64,000 nucleotides of DNA, from assembly GCF_002863565.1 (NCBI RefSeq), contig NZ_PGUW01000004.1, positions 310,001 through 374,000 on the forward strand, written 5' to 3'. The position numbers were made by a program, and so were the translations under genes. Positions 1-9,988 of this stretch are shown here, in pieces. Numbering within the stretch: the stretch's first letter is position 1; every line of letters begins with the position of its first letter. Under the pieces are notes generated by a model, which had not been told where the DNA came from, did no database searches, and saw only the letters and a program-made list of their open reading frames with translations. The DNA is from Bacillus sp. V5-8f (GTDB taxonomy: Bacteria > Bacillota > Bacilli > Bacillales > DSM-1321).

Positions 1-20
1 TTCTATAGGTTTTTGCACGG

Positions 21-50
21 GAACCAGCCTTCACGGCGCTGGTTCTTTTT
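21..50 (+). terminator. Terminator of the gene upstream of the window
   Basis: An 8-bp perfect stem (GAACCAGC at 21-28 with GCTGGTTC at 38-45) is followed directly by five T. It must end a gene lying before the window. In related genomes the neighbour upstream of hbs is spoIVA, but no coding sequence of it is visible here. Confidence 0.8.
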
Positions 51-194
51 GCGCTGCATCCAGATCTCTTCCCATTCAGGTGGCTTTAGAACAATAACTA
101 AATAATATATGTTTTTTTACAGAAAAGATTCCCATAATTAATTTAATTCCCTTGCTAATGGAATGGCATTTGTGATAATCTACATTAAGAAAAC

Positions 195-206
195 GCGTTA
201 TAACGC
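195..206. repeat. 12-bp perfect palindrome upstream of hbs
   Basis: GCGTTATAACGC is its own reverse complement. It lies about 80 bp upstream of the proposed hbs -35 box, in the AT-rich region 51-285 that otherwise holds no gene. It could be an operator or chance; no known regulator motif is recognised. Confidence 0.3.
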
Positions 207-285
207 CATTTTTACCTAAATGGGAAATTTCACCATCTGCTCCAATGAATAATTTCCTACGCTTAATTTAGGATAAAAGGAAATT

Positions 286-314
286 TTAACATAGTAACAA
301 ATCACTATTATACA
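286..314 (+). promoter_or_regulatory. Predicted sigma-A promoter of hbs
   Basis: TTAACA (286-291) and TATACA (309-314) are separated by 17 bp, each one base from the sigma-A consensus boxes. The distance to the hbs ribosome site fits a short leader. The call is by eye and other promoters further upstream are possible. Confidence 0.5.
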
Positions 315-365
315 GTGTTTGTAATATTGATTTTTTTACAAATCCTTTGGGAGGAGGTGAATGGC

Positions 366-638
366 ATGAACAAGACAGAATTGATTAACGCAGTTGCTGA
401 AGCAGGAGAGCTTTCCAAGAAAGATGCGACAAAAGCGGTTGATGCTGTTTTTGATACAATCTTAGACGCTTTGAAAAACGGTGATAAAGTACAATTAATC
501 GGTTTTGGTAATTTCGAAGTCCGTGAGCGTGCTGCTCGTAAAGGCCGTAACCCACAAACAGGCGATGAAATCGAAATCGCGGCAAGCAAGGTACCGGCAT
601 TCAAACCAGGTAAAGCACTTAAAGACGCTGTGAAGTAA
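366..638 (+). CDS. hbs: DNA-binding protein HU
   Basis: A 90-residue HU-family histone-like protein, the main nucleoid-compacting protein of Bacillus. It works as a dimer that bends DNA with two beta arms. The sequence shows the N-terminal helices ([10 protein letters not shown]), the [15 protein letters not shown] saddle strand and the arm tip RNPQTG (61-66) whose proline intercalates between base pairs. The start is ATG 366 and not an upstream in-frame codon, because the strong ribosome site GGAGGAGGTGA ends at 360 and the family begins at this methionine. It is a single-gene unit between a promoter at 286-314 and a terminator at 661. Essential in B. subtilis. Confidence 0.97.
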   Translation: MNKTELINAVAEAGELSKKDATKAVDAVFDTILDALKNGDKVQLIGFGNFEVRERAARKGRNPQTGDEIEIAASKVPAFKPGKALKDAVK

Positions 639-660
639 TTACATACGGTACTTTAAGCCG

Positions 661-691
661 AAAGGGACCACTCGTGAGGGGTCCCTTTTTT
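661..691 (+). terminator. Rho-independent terminator of hbs
   Basis: AAAGGGACC (661-669) pairs with GGTCCCTTT (680-688), a 9-bp stem running into a T tract. It separates hbs from folE. Confidence 0.9.
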
Positions 692-769
692 GCTTCTTTT
701 TTTAAAAGTATGTTAAAATTGGTTAATATGTCTTTTTTGCATAAGCTTTTGTTTTAAGGAGGAACATCC

Positions 770-1336
770 ATGGGAAACGTTAATCATGCCCAAATAGAAA
801 AGGCTGTAAGAATGATTTTGGAAGCAGTCGGTGAAGATCCGGATCGTGAAGGTCTTTTAGATACCCCAAAACGAGTAGCAAAAATGTATGAGGAAGTATT
901 TTCGGGCCTAGACCAGGATCCGAAAGAATATTTTGAAACAATATTCGGGGAAGACCATGAAGAGCTTGTCCTTGTGAAGGATATTCCATTTTATTCCGTA
1001 TGTGAACATCACCTTGTTCCTTTTTATGGAAAGGCGCATGTTGCTTATATACCAAGGAATGGGAGAGTGACCGGTTTAAGCAAACTGGCCAGGGCTGTTG
1101 AAGCTGTTTCAAGGAGGCCGCAGCTGCAGGAAAGGATCACGTCAACTGTGGCAAATTCCATCATGGAAAATCTTGAGCCTCATGGTGTGATGGTTGTTGT
1201 TGAGGCGGAGCATATGTGCATGACCATGCGCGGGGTAAAGAAGCCTGGCGCTAAAACAGTGACTTCCGCTGTTCGCGGAGTTTTTGCAGAGGATGCTCGT
1301 TCAAGGGCCGAAGTACTTGCTTTCATTAAAGGTTAA
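770..1336 (+). CDS. folE: GTP cyclohydrolase I
   Basis: A 188-residue enzyme that turns GTP into 7,8-dihydroneopterin triphosphate, the first step of folate synthesis. It is cytoplasmic and forms a decamer in the family. The zinc ligands are visible: C78 and H81 in [10 protein letters not shown], and C150 in EHMCMTMRG. The length is normal. Start ATG 770 follows AAGGAGGAA at 757-765. It is paired with mtrB 39 bp downstream, as in B. subtilis, where the two genes are called mtrA and mtrB and form the mtr operon. Confidence 0.97.
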   Translation: MGNVNHAQIEKAVRMILEAVGEDPDREGLLDTPKRVAKMYEEVFSGLDQDPKEYFETIFGEDHEELVLVKDIPFYSVCEHHLVPFYGKAHVAYIPRNGRVTGLSKLARAVEAVSRRPQLQERITSTVANSIMENLEPHGVMVVVEAEHMCMTMRGVKKPGAKTVTSAVRGVFAEDARSRAEVLAFIKG

Positions 1337-1375
1337 TCAGATCGGTAAAAACTTTAGGATATGGAGGCATACATA

Positions 1376-1621
1376 ATGGAGGATAAACTGATTAGGGATT
1401 ACGTTGTAATCAAGGCAGTGGATGATGGAGTCAATGTAATTGGATTGACCAGAGGGACGGATACAAGGTTCCACCATTCTGAAAAACTCGATTCCGGTGA
1501 AGTAATGATCGCCCAGTTCACTGAACATACTTCAGCAATAAAAGTTAGAGGAAATGCAAAGATTTATACTCCTTTTGGAGAGGTTCAAAGTGAAGCCAAA
1601 AGGAGCCAGCCAGGTAAATAG
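1376..1621 (+). CDS. mtrB: TRAP, tryptophan RNA-binding attenuation protein
   Basis: An 81-residue subunit of the ring-shaped TRAP 11-mer, which binds tryptophan and then wraps GAG/UAG-repeat RNA to attenuate or block translation of tryptophan genes. Numbering matches the B. subtilis protein: the RNA-binding residues K37, K56 and R58 and the tryptophan-pocket residues around T25 and T30 are all present, in blocks such as [11 protein letters not shown] and [13 protein letters not shown] chose ATG 1376 because TGGAGG at 1362-1367 sits 8 bases before it; an in-frame ATG at 1361 has no ribosome site and would overlap that motif. The C-terminal tail is slightly longer than in B. subtilis. Its classical target, the trp operon, is absent from this window. 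Confidence 0.95.
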   Translation: MEDKLIRDYVVIKAVDDGVNVIGLTRGTDTRFHHSEKLDSGEVMIAQFTEHTSAIKVRGNAKIYTPFGEVQSEAKRSQPGK

Positions 1622-1657
1622 ACCCCATTTAAAGCTGTGTCCTCTGTTTTTACCAAT

Positions 1658-1707
1658 CTGGCCGGCATAACCAGGCTACTGGAGGCCATCCTTATGCCAG
1701 CTTTTTT
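1658..1707 (+). terminator. Probable terminator of folE-mtrB
   Basis: GGCATAA (1664-1670) pairs with TTATGCC (1692-1698), with extra partial pairing inside the loop, followed by six T at 1702-1707. The stem is interrupted, so strength is uncertain. Confidence 0.5.
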
Positions 1708-1759
1708 GGACACTGCATAAACAAAATAGTACACCGAAAGGTACTTTCCTATTATTTTA

Positions 1760-1768
1760 TGTTATAAT
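1760..1768 (+). promoter_or_regulatory. Extended -10 promoter for hepS-menG-hepT
   Basis: TGTTATAAT is a perfect extended -10 element (TGnTATAAT). No good -35 box is seen 16-18 bp upstream, which extended -10 promoters tolerate. It lies 82 bp before hepS. Confidence 0.5.
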
Positions 1769-1849
1769 GATTTGTGCTCTTAAGCCGGTCTACAGTACCG
1801 GCAGTGCGGATTATAATTTATCTTACGACGTATGCAAGGGTGATCACAT

Positions 1850-2677
1850 TTGTTAAAATTACCTACTCTTTTGGCAGAATTGAAAGATTTGATAGAAACA
1901 AAAGCGAATCATCCTTATTTGCAGATGTTTTTGGAAAAGCCGAAGATTGATGAAGATAAGCTGCTCCTCTTGGCAGGATTGTTTAATGATATGGAGATTA
2001 CGGAAGCTGACCGGAAAAAATATATTATATCCACCATGCTTGTTCAAATGGCCCTGGATGTACATGAAACGGTAACAAATTCTGATCCAGGTGAACAAGA
2101 TGGAAGCCGGTTGAAAAACCGGCAATTGACAGTGCTGGCAGGGGATTATTACAGCGGTTTGTACTACCAGCTGCTAGCCGAGGTAGACAATATCCCATTA
2201 ATCCGCGTGCTGGCAAGCGCAATTAAAGACGTAAATGAACATAAAATATTACTTTACCAAAAGTCTTTAACCGATTTGGGCGGACTTATTGATACATTAA
2301 CAGCGATCGAATCGTCATTGATTAGAAAAGTAGCCGACAATATGGGCATCCCTAGTTGGAAGGAGCTTGCCGCTGATATTCTTCTTTTGAAACGTTTGCA
2401 TCGCGAAAAGAAGAGCTACCTGGAAGGTGGTCAATCCATCATATTCGAAAGTTTAAAAAAGATCTCATATCCGAAAAAGGACAAGCACGGCCATTTATCA
2501 AACGAACAGGTTACTGTCGTTTTGAATAAAATGGATCAGTGCATTGCAAGCGCGCACGCTTCTCTGCGAAGGACGTTGGAAATGAACGTTCCGGAACACG
2601 GGATCTTCTTAAGCAGGATAGAGGAGATTTTGAATTATACGGCGGTTACGGCAAAATCATTTGTGGAAGAAGGGTAA
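1850..2677 (+). CDS. hepS: Heptaprenyl diphosphate synthase component I
   Basis: A 275-residue small-subunit partner of HepT. The two-component enzyme extends farnesyl diphosphate to the C35 chain used for menaquinone-7. Component I carries no aspartate-rich prenyltransferase motif, as expected; it is poorly conserved, and identification rests on its length, its fit to the family and its position just before menG and hepT. It starts at TTG 1850 after AAGGGTGA (1836-1843). The gene ends 4 bp before menG, so translation of the two is probably coupled. Confidence 0.9.
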   Translation: MLKLPTLLAELKDLIETKANHPYLQMFLEKPKIDEDKLLLLAGLFNDMEITEADRKKYIISTMLVQMALDVHETVTNSDPGEQDGSRLKNRQLTVLAGDYYSGLYYQLLAEVDNIPLIRVLASAIKDVNEHKILLYQKSLTDLGGLIDTLTAIESSLIRKVADNMGIPSWKELAADILLLKRLHREKKSYLEGGQSIIFESLKKISYPKKDKHGHLSNEQVTVVLNKMDQCIASAHASLRRTLEMNVPEHGIFLSRIEEILNYTAVTAKSFVEEG

Positions 2678-2681
2678 AACA

Positions 2682-3389
2682 ATGGATGAGTCGAAGGAAC
2701 AAAGGGTACATCATGTCTTTGAAAAAATCTATCATAATTATGACAAGATGAACTCTGTCATCAGCTTTAAGCAGCATATTAAATGGCGAAAAGTCACCAT
2801 GGAACATATGAACGTCCCTCACGGTGCCAAAGCGCTTGATATTTGCTGTGGCACAGCCGACTGGACCATTGCCCTGGCGGAGAAAACTGGGCCTACAGGA
2901 AAGGTTACAGGCCTTGATTTTAGCAAAAATATGTTGAAAATAGGGGAAGAAAAAGTAAAAAAGCTGGAACTAGGAAATTATGTGGACTTAATTCATGGAA
3001 ATGCTATGGAGCTTCCATTTGAAGATAATACATTTGATTACGTAACCATTGGTTTCGGCCTTCGTAATGTTCCGGATTACATGCAAGTACTCAAAGAGAT
3101 GTACAGAGTACTAAAACCTGGTGGGATGGCGGTATGCCTTGAAACATCCCAGCCGACAATGCCTGGTTTCAAACAGCTTTATTATTTATACTTCCGTTAT
3201 ATAATGCCAGTGTTTGGGAAGCTGTTCGCCAAAAGCTACCAGGAGTATTCATGGCTGCAGGAATCGGCGCGTGATTTCCCGGGAATGGACGAATTGGCAT
3301 CCATGTTTAGGACAGCCGGTTTTGCAGATGTAAGCTATAAACCCCATAGTGGCGGGGTGGCTGCTACACATTATGGTCGTAAAATTTAA
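2682..3389 (+). CDS. menG: Demethylmenaquinone methyltransferase
   Basis: A 235-residue UbiE/MenG-type SAM-dependent methyltransferase that adds the C-methyl group in the last step of menaquinone synthesis. The SAM-binding motif is [12 protein letters not shown] near residue 52, and the UbiE signatures are [10 protein letters not shown] near the N-terminus and GFGLRNVPD near residue 125. Start ATG 2682 gives the family N-terminus MDESKEQRV; the reading frame stays open a little upstream but that part overlaps hepS. It lies between the two halves of heptaprenyl diphosphate synthase, so side-chain and head-group tailoring steps share one operon. Confidence 0.97.
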   Translation: MDESKEQRVHHVFEKIYHNYDKMNSVISFKQHIKWRKVTMEHMNVPHGAKALDICCGTADWTIALAEKTGPTGKVTGLDFSKNMLKIGEEKVKKLELGNYVDLIHGNAMELPFEDNTFDYVTIGFGLRNVPDYMQVLKEMYRVLKPGGMAVCLETSQPTMPGFKQLYYLYFRYIMPVFGKLFAKSYQEYSWLQESARDFPGMDELASMFRTAGFADVSYKPHSGGVAATHYGRKI

Positions 3390-3427
3390 ATAAGCATGAA
3401 AAGCATTTACAAAGCTGGGTGGAGTGT

Positions 3428-4390
3428 ATGAAACTTAAAATGTTGTATTCTGATTTGAATACAGATTTGAAAATAATCGAAAAAGAATTAGAAGCTGCCA
3501 TACAGGCCGATTCACCTGTTCTTAGACAAGCTTCTCTGCATTTGCTGCAATCAGGGGGAAAGCGGATTCGCCCAGTTTTTGTATTGCTGGCTGCAAAGTT
3601 CGGCAAATATGATATTCAAGTAGTGAAAAACGCCGCGATTGTTCTTGAACTGATCCATATGGCCTCGCTGGTCCATGATGATGTGATAGATGATTCAGAC
3701 CTGCGTCGGGGAGCACCAACCATTAAATCAAAGTGGGATAACAGGATCGCCATGTACACGGGCGATTATATTTTTGCGCGTTCTCTCGAAGTAATGTCCA
3801 ATTTTAATAACCCACTGGCACACCAGTTATTGGCGCATACGATCGTGGAAGTATGCAAAGGTGAAATTGAACAGATTAGGGATAAGTATGACTTTGACCA
3901 GAATCTAAGGACGTATTTACGGAAAATAAAGCGTAAAACAGCGCTTCTTATCGCATCTAGCTGCCAGTTAGGAGCAATAGCGGCCAATGTTGACGAGAAG
4001 GTGCATAAACAACTTTTTCGGTTTGGCTACTATGTAGGAATGACCTACCAGATCACAGATGATATCCTCGATTTTACTGCTACGGAAAAGGAACTTGGAA
4101 AGCCTGCCGGTGGAGACCTGCGACAAGGAAATATTACACTCCCCGTTTTGATTGCGATGAAGGACCCGGCCATAAAGGTTAAGGTCGAAAGGGTACATGA
4201 GCACATTTCTAAGGAAGAATTGGCTGATCTGCTATCTTTGATCAACTCATCCGGTGCGATCGAACAAGCTTCAGAATTGGGAAATGCTTATCTTGAAAAG
4301 GCCTATAAAGTGCTCGCAGAACTTCCTGAGAACCGTGCAAAGAAAACGTTATCTGATATCGCCAAATTTATAGGTAAGCGAAAGTATTAA
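3428..4390 (+). CDS. hepT: Heptaprenyl diphosphate synthase component II
   Basis: A 320-residue catalytic trans-prenyltransferase subunit. Both aspartate-rich metal-diphosphate motifs are present, DDVID at 84-88 and DDILD at 211-215, as is the GGKRIRP substrate-binding block at 43-49. It works with HepS to make C35 prenyl diphosphate. ATG 3428 is preferred because it gives the family N-terminus, but its ribosome site (GGAG at 3421) is very close; GTG 3419 is an alternative. It is last of the three-gene operon. Confidence 0.95.
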   Translation: MKLKMLYSDLNTDLKIIEKELEAAIQADSPVLRQASLHLLQSGGKRIRPVFVLLAAKFGKYDIQVVKNAAIVLELIHMASLVHDDVIDDSDLRRGAPTIKSKWDNRIAMYTGDYIFARSLEVMSNFNNPLAHQLLAHTIVEVCKGEIEQIRDKYDFDQNLRTYLRKIKRKTALLIASSCQLGAIAANVDEKVHKQLFRFGYYVGMTYQITDDILDFTATEKELGKPAGGDLRQGNITLPVLIAMKDPAIKVKVERVHEHISKEELADLLSLINSSGAIEQASELGNAYLEKAYKVLAELPENRAKKTLSDIAKFIGKRKY

Positions 4391-4497
4391 TCAATCTTAT
4401 CCGACAGGTTGCGCAATTTTTAAAAAAATGATACTATTTTTTGGGATTGCCTAAAAATGGGCATCTATCATTTATACATATTAGGGAGTGGACTTTC

Positions 4498-4944
4498 ATG
4501 GAAAAAACATTTCTAATGGTTAAGCCTGATGGTGTACAGCGCAGCCTGATCGGTGAGATTGTATCACGTTTTGAGAAAAAAGGGTTCCGTTTAGTAGGCG
4601 CAAAATTGATGGCGATTTCACAAGAACTTGCTGAGGAGCACTATGGTGAACATAAAGAGAGGCCATTCTTCGGAGAATTAGTGGAATTCATTACTTCCGG
4701 GCCTGTGTTTGCAATGGTTTGGGAAGGTGAAAATGTAATCGCAACCGCACGTCAGATGATGGGGGCAACGAACCCAAAAGATGCGGCACCAGCTACCATT
4801 CGCGGCGACTACGCATCCACAGTGGGCAAGAATGTGATCCATGGATCTGATTCCCCTGAAAGTGCAGCACGTGAAATCGGCTTATTCTTCACACAAGAAG
4901 AATTAGTAGATTACTCTAAACTCATTAGCCAATGGGTTTATTAA
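4498..4944 (+). CDS. ndk: Nucleoside diphosphate kinase
   Basis: A 148-residue enzyme that moves the gamma-phosphate of ATP onto other nucleoside diphosphates through a phospho-histidine. The active-site histidine is H115 in NVIHGSDS, and the N-terminus [15 protein letters not shown] is typical. ATG 4498 has GGGAG at 4484-4488. It is a single gene followed by its own terminator, in the same place as in related Bacillaceae. Confidence 0.98.
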   Translation: MEKTFLMVKPDGVQRSLIGEIVSRFEKKGFRLVGAKLMAISQELAEEHYGEHKERPFFGELVEFITSGPVFAMVWEGENVIATARQMMGATNPKDAAPATIRGDYASTVGKNVIHGSDSPESAAREIGLFFTQEELVDYSKLISQWVY

Positions 4945-4963
4945 TAGAATCGTAACAAGGAAT

Positions 4964-4992
4964 AAGCTTTGCCGGCTGGCAGGGCTTTTTTT
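4964..4992 (+). terminator. Terminator of ndk
   Basis: A 10-bp stem with two G-U pairs (AAGCTTTGCC at 4964-4973 with GGCAGGGCTT at 4978-4987), a four-base loop and a run of T to 4992. Confidence 0.9.
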
Positions 4993-5086
4993 GTGTCCCA
5001 ATAAAAGAATTTCAATAAATACTCCTTAAATTGCAAACTTCTTTTCATTTCCTTCCGATATACTTAGTTGAGACCACAAAAAATGA

Positions 5087-5951
<865 letters not shown>

Positions 5952-6002
5952 AAATTTTCTAATTTTAAAGAATGATTACAGTTCCCACTTTTCGAAAAAC
6001 TA

Positions 6003-6011
6003 TGTTATATT
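6003..6011 (+). promoter_or_regulatory. Probable promoter of aroC-aroB-aroH
   Basis: TGTTATATT resembles an extended -10 element, 40 bp upstream of aroC and just after the cheR terminator. No clear -35 box was found. Confidence 0.4.
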
Positions 6012-6050
6012 GATACATAAATCCTTTAAAGAGAAAAAGGGGGAAACTTT

Positions 6051-7223
6051 ATGAGATATTTAACGGCTGGGGAATCCCATGGACCGCAGTTGACCACTAT
6101 CATTGAGGGGCTGCCTGCCGGAATGCCGATTACGAAGGAAGATATAAACAATGAACTTGCCCGCAGGCAGAAAGGATACGGCCGCGGAAGAAGAATGCAA
6201 ATAGAAAAAGACCAGGCTTTTGTTGCATCCGGAATCAGGCACGGGTATACACTTGGTTCTCCTGTAGCGTTAGTGGTGGAAAACAAGGACTGGACACACT
6301 GGACCAAAATTATGGGCAGTGAGCCATTAAGCGAGTCAGAAGCCGAAGAAGTGAAAAGGAAAATAACACGGCCAAGGCCTGGTCATGCCGATCTGAACGG
6401 CGGCATTAAGTATGGACATAGGGACTTACGGAACGTGCTTGAACGCTCGTCAGCAAGGGAAACGACTGTCCGGGTTGCCGCAGGGGCAGTTGCAAAGAAG
6501 CTATTATCTCTTCTAGGCATTCAAGTAGCATCCCACGTAATTGAAATTGGAGGGGTGAAAGCTAACCCGCCTGCGTATGCATCCATACAAGAGCTGCAGG
6601 AACGGACGGAGGCATCTCCTGTTCGCTGCTTTGACAGCAATGTAGAACAAGCGATGATGGATGCGATCGATCAAGCCAAGAAAAATGGCGACTCGATTGG
6701 CGGGATCGTTGAAGTGGTAGTTGAAGGAATGCCTGTAGGTGTGGGAAGCTATGTGCATTACGACCGAAAGCTGGACGCAAAGCTTGCGGCTGCAATTGTC
6801 AGCATAAATGCTTTTAAGGGTGTGGAAATTGGGATTGGTTTTGAAGCGGCCCATCTTCCTGGAAGTGAAGTACATGATGAAATTCTATGGAATGAAAAAG
6901 ATGGCTACTACAGAAAAACAAATCGGCTGGGTGGCCTTGAAGGCGGTATGACAACCGGTATGCCTATCGTTGTCCGCGGTGTCATGAAGCCCATTCCAAC
7001 CTTGTACAAGCCTTTGCAAAGCGTGGATATCGATTCAAAAGAAACATTTACCGCTAGCATCGAGCGTTCAGACAGCTGCGCAGTCCCTGCAGCGGCTGTA
7101 GTGGCGGAAGCCGTGGTTGCATGGGAGCTTGCCAGCGCCCTTGTAGACCAATTCCCGGCTGACCGTTTCGAAAAATTAGCCGAGGCCATAGAAACCCATA
7201 AGGCAGAGGCAAAGGAGTACTAA
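6051..7223 (+). CDS. aroC: Chorismate synthase
   Basis: A 390-residue FMN-dependent enzyme for the last shikimate step, converting EPSP to chorismate, the branch point for tryptophan, tyrosine, phenylalanine, folate and menaquinone. The signatures are GESHGPQL at the N-terminus, [15 protein letters not shown] in the middle and [17 protein letters not shown] near the C-terminus. B. subtilis calls this gene aroF. The ribosome site AAAGGGGGAA is strong. It begins an aroC-aroB-aroH unit with tight spacing. Confidence 0.98.
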   Translation: MRYLTAGESHGPQLTTIIEGLPAGMPITKEDINNELARRQKGYGRGRRMQIEKDQAFVASGIRHGYTLGSPVALVVENKDWTHWTKIMGSEPLSESEAEEVKRKITRPRPGHADLNGGIKYGHRDLRNVLERSSARETTVRVAAGAVAKKLLSLLGIQVASHVIEIGGVKANPPAYASIQELQERTEASPVRCFDSNVEQAMMDAIDQAKKNGDSIGGIVEVVVEGMPVGVGSYVHYDRKLDAKLAAAIVSINAFKGVEIGIGFEAAHLPGSEVHDEILWNEKDGYYRKTNRLGGLEGGMTTGMPIVVRGVMKPIPTLYKPLQSVDIDSKETFTASIERSDSCAVPAAAVVAEAVVAWELASALVDQFPADRFEKLAEAIETHKAEAKEY

Positions 7224-7229
7224 TAGGCC

Positions 7230-8321
7230 ATGGAAACCATTGAAATAAGTACGCCATCCAAGTCCTACCCTGTCTTCATCGGTAGAAATGCCGCCACCTA
7301 TATGCCGGATTTTATTCGGGAAAATTTTTCACAAGTAGGAAAAATCCTGATCATCACAGATGAAAAAGTTGCCAACCTTCATTTACATACCGTAAAGGAG
7401 CTGTTGTCTGGTACCGGCATTCCAGTGTTGGAATACGTCGTACCTGAAGGAGAGCATGCGAAAACATTTGATGTATTTTACGAATGCCAGAGCTATGCAC
7501 TGTCCCACAACCTTAACCGAAAATCCATGATTGTTGCACTTGGGGGTGGAGCAGTCGGCGACCTGGCCGGATTTGTTGCAGCGACTTTCATGAGAGGTAT
7601 CCCGTTTATCCAGGTTCCCACTACATTGCTTGCACATGACAGCGCAGTTGGCGGGAAGGTCGCTATTAACCATCCGCAGGGAAAGAATATGATTGGCGTT
7701 TTCTATCAACCGGAAGCTGTATTTTTTGATGTATCTTTTTTGGAAACCTTGCCTCCAAGGGAGTTAAGATCGGGTTTTGCAGAGGTTGTAAAGGAAGCTC
7801 TGATCCAGGACCAGGAATTTTACAAGTGGCTATTGTCGAATGTAAGCAGGCTTGATAGCCTGTCAGAAGTTCAGCTTTTGCATATGATTAAAAGAGGGAT
7901 TGAAATTAAAGCGGCAATCGTTTCAGAGGACGAAAAAGAAGCAGGTGTACGAGCCTATCTGAATCTTGGCCACACCCTAGGGCATGCCATTGAGGGGTTG
8001 GCTGGATATGGAAAAATCGCACATGGTGAAGCGGTAATGATTGGGACCATATTTGCTTTGCATTTGAGCATGAAAAAGACCCGGTTGGATTTCAACATAG
8101 AAGAGTTTATTCATTGGGCCGAGAGTCTGGGTTATCAAACGGGTATTCACGAAGGTTTTAACAATCAAGATATGCTTTCTTTTATGAAGCGGGACAAAAA
8201 GGTTACCGGAGACAATGTTACATTTGTTTTGCTTGAAAAAGTGGGCAGCCCAAAATTAGAGAATTTATCTGATAATGAAATTATTGAAAACCTTTCAACC
8301 ATGTATACAAAAAGAAAATGA
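7230..8321 (+). CDS. aroB: 3-dehydroquinate synthase
   Basis: A 363-residue NAD- and metal-dependent enzyme that closes DAHP into 3-dehydroquinate. The NAD-binding block GGGAVGDLAGFVA, the PTTLLAHDSAVGGK motif and the metal ligand region NLGHTLGHAIE are all present. It starts 6 bp after aroC, with AAGGAG at 7211-7216. Its stop codon is close to the aroH start, consistent with co-translation. Confidence 0.98.
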   Translation: METIEISTPSKSYPVFIGRNAATYMPDFIRENFSQVGKILIITDEKVANLHLHTVKELLSGTGIPVLEYVVPEGEHAKTFDVFYECQSYALSHNLNRKSMIVALGGGAVGDLAGFVAATFMRGIPFIQVPTTLLAHDSAVGGKVAINHPQGKNMIGVFYQPEAVFFDVSFLETLPPRELRSGFAEVVKEALIQDQEFYKWLLSNVSRLDSLSEVQLLHMIKRGIEIKAAIVSEDEKEAGVRAYLNLGHTLGHAIEGLAGYGKIAHGEAVMIGTIFALHLSMKKTRLDFNIEEFIHWAESLGYQTGIHEGFNNQDMLSFMKRDKKVTGDNVTFVLLEKVGSPKLENLSDNEIIENLSTMYTKRK

Positions 8322-8344
8322 CTACGAAACCAAGGGGGAGAAAA

Positions 8345-8707
8345 ATGATTCGAGGAGTCAGGGGTGCGACAACAGTAGAAAAGAATGATGAACAGGGGAT
8401 AATCACCGCTACGGAAAAACTGCTCGCGAAGATGATTGCCGACAATGAGATAGAGCCTGAAAATGTTGCTTCTGTTTTTATTTCTGTTACGGATGACATT
8501 GACTCAGTCTTTCCGGCCAAGGCCCTTCGCAAATTTGATGGCTGGACTTATGTGCCGGTTATGTGCATGAAGGAAATACAGGTAAATGGTTCCCTGCCGT
8601 ACTGCATTCGGATCATGCTCCACCTGAATACAGAAAAAGCCCAGCAGGATATTCAGCATGCGTATTTGGAAAAAGCGATAGCATTGCGCCCTGATTTGAA
8701 AGACTAA
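8345..8707 (+). CDS. aroH: Chorismate mutase, AroH type
   Basis: A 120-residue monofunctional trimeric chorismate mutase that makes prephenate for phenylalanine and tyrosine. It begins MIRGVRGATTV, the family N-terminus, and keeps VFPAKALR and the YLEKAIALRPDL tail. ATG 8345 follows AAGGGGGAG; an in-frame ATG at 8318 overlaps the aroB stop and lacks support. In B. subtilis aroH is followed by trpE; here it is followed by a gap with a new promoter and hisC. Confidence 0.95.
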   Translation: MIRGVRGATTVEKNDEQGIITATEKLLAKMIADNEIEPENVASVFISVTDDIDSVFPAKALRKFDGWTYVPVMCMKEIQVNGSLPYCIRIMLHLNTEKAQQDIQHAYLEKAIALRPDLKD

Positions 8708-8789
8708 ACAGAATGGTAACCAATAGTTGTAGTGAAACATGAGCATTAGCAAAAAATAAAAAAACTGTCGTGGTTGCCGCGTATTAGTA

Positions 8790-8798
8790 TGGTATAAT
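8790..8798 (+). promoter_or_regulatory. Extended -10 promoter for hisC-tyrA-aroA
   Basis: TGGTATAAT is a perfect extended -10 element in the 144-bp gap between aroH and hisC. It suggests the second half of the aromatic cluster is transcribed on its own, fitting the absence of the trp genes from this position. Confidence 0.55.
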
Positions 8799-8851
8799 AT
8801 CTATATACTTTGTTGCTTTAAAGCGTTGATTTATAAAATGAGGTGAATGAA

Positions 8852-9952
8852 ATGAAGTGGAAAAGTGCTGTGCGACAGCTGAAGCCCTACCAGCCCGGAA
8901 GATCCACCCAGGAAGTGAAAAGGCAATATGGCCTAGAGAGCATAATTAAACTTGCATCGAATGAAAATCCTTTTGGCTCTTCGGAGGCCGCTAAGGAAAG
9001 CATCCGAAACTTTAGCGATTCGTTTGCAATTTATCCTGACGGATACGCAACCTTTTTGAGAACAGCTGTGGCAAATCACGTAGGTGTGAAGGAAACGGAA
9101 CTGATTTTTGGTAACGGGTCCGATGAAATCATCCAAATCATCTCCCGAAGTCTTCTTTATCCAAAAACCAATACGGTAATGGCTGCCCCAACTTTCCCTC
9201 AATACCGTCACAACGCAGTAATAGAGGGGGCTGAGGTAAGGGAAGTTCAGCTTATCGATGGTGCTCATGATTTGACAGGAATGCTAGAACAAATAGATGA
9301 AAATACTGCTGTAGTCTGGTTGTGCACACCAAATAATCCGACAGGTGTCTATATCCCAACTGATGACCTTGTTGCCTTCCTGGATAGGGTGCCAAAAGAT
9401 GTTCTAGTAGTTATTGATGAAGCATACTTTGAATATGTTGTTGCTGATGATTATCCGGATAGCGTAAAGCTTATCAACTCTTATCCAAATCTTATTGTTC
9501 TAAGGACTTTTTCTAAAATTTATGGCCTCGCAAGCCTTAGGGTTGGGTATGGAATTGCAAATGAGGAAATTATACGTATGCTCGAGCCGGCACGCGAACC
9601 ATTCAACACGAACACATTGGGGCAGTTAGCGGCAATTTCTGCTATAGATGATCAGGAGTTCGTAACAAAATGCAAGCAGGAAAACCGTAAGGGGCTTCAG
9701 CAGTATTACCGCTTTTGTGAAGAAGAGAACTTAAAATACTATCAATCTCAGGGGAATTTCATCTTAATAGATTTTGGCACGAGTGGTGACGAGGTATTTC
9801 AATTCTTGCTTGAAAGAGGATTCATTGTGCGGTCTGGAAACGCGCTAGGTTTTCCGTCCTCAGTCAGGGTAACAGTCGGTTCGCCAGAACAAAATGAAGC
9901 CATTATTGCCATCATGAAGGAATACCTTGCATCCAAAACCGTCAATGCCTAA
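8852..9952 (+). CDS. hisC: Histidinol-phosphate aminotransferase
   Basis: A 366-residue PLP-dependent class I/II aminotransferase. The PLP lysine is K222 in [17 protein letters not shown], with the cofactor aspartate in [10 protein letters not shown] and the substrate motif SNENPFG near residue 37. In Bacillus this HisC also acts as the aromatic aminotransferase in tyrosine and phenylalanine synthesis, which explains its place beside tyrA and not in a his operon. ATG 8852 is preferred over GTG 8843, which lies within the ribosome site AGGTGA. Confidence 0.95.
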   Translation: MKWKSAVRQLKPYQPGRSTQEVKRQYGLESIIKLASNENPFGSSEAAKESIRNFSDSFAIYPDGYATFLRTAVANHVGVKETELIFGNGSDEIIQIISRSLLYPKTNTVMAAPTFPQYRHNAVIEGAEVREVQLIDGAHDLTGMLEQIDENTAVVWLCTPNNPTGVYIPTDDLVAFLDRVPKDVLVVIDEAYFEYVVADDYPDSVKLINSYPNLIVLRTFSKIYGLASLRVGYGIANEEIIRMLEPAREPFNTNTLGQLAAISAIDDQEFVTKCKQENRKGLQQYYRFCEEENLKYYQSQGNFILIDFGTSGDEVFQFLLERGFIVRSGNALGFPSSVRVTVGSPEQNEAIIAIMKEYLASKTVNA

Positions 9953-9988
9953 CAATGCAATAAACCGTTCATATCGGGGTGAGACAAG

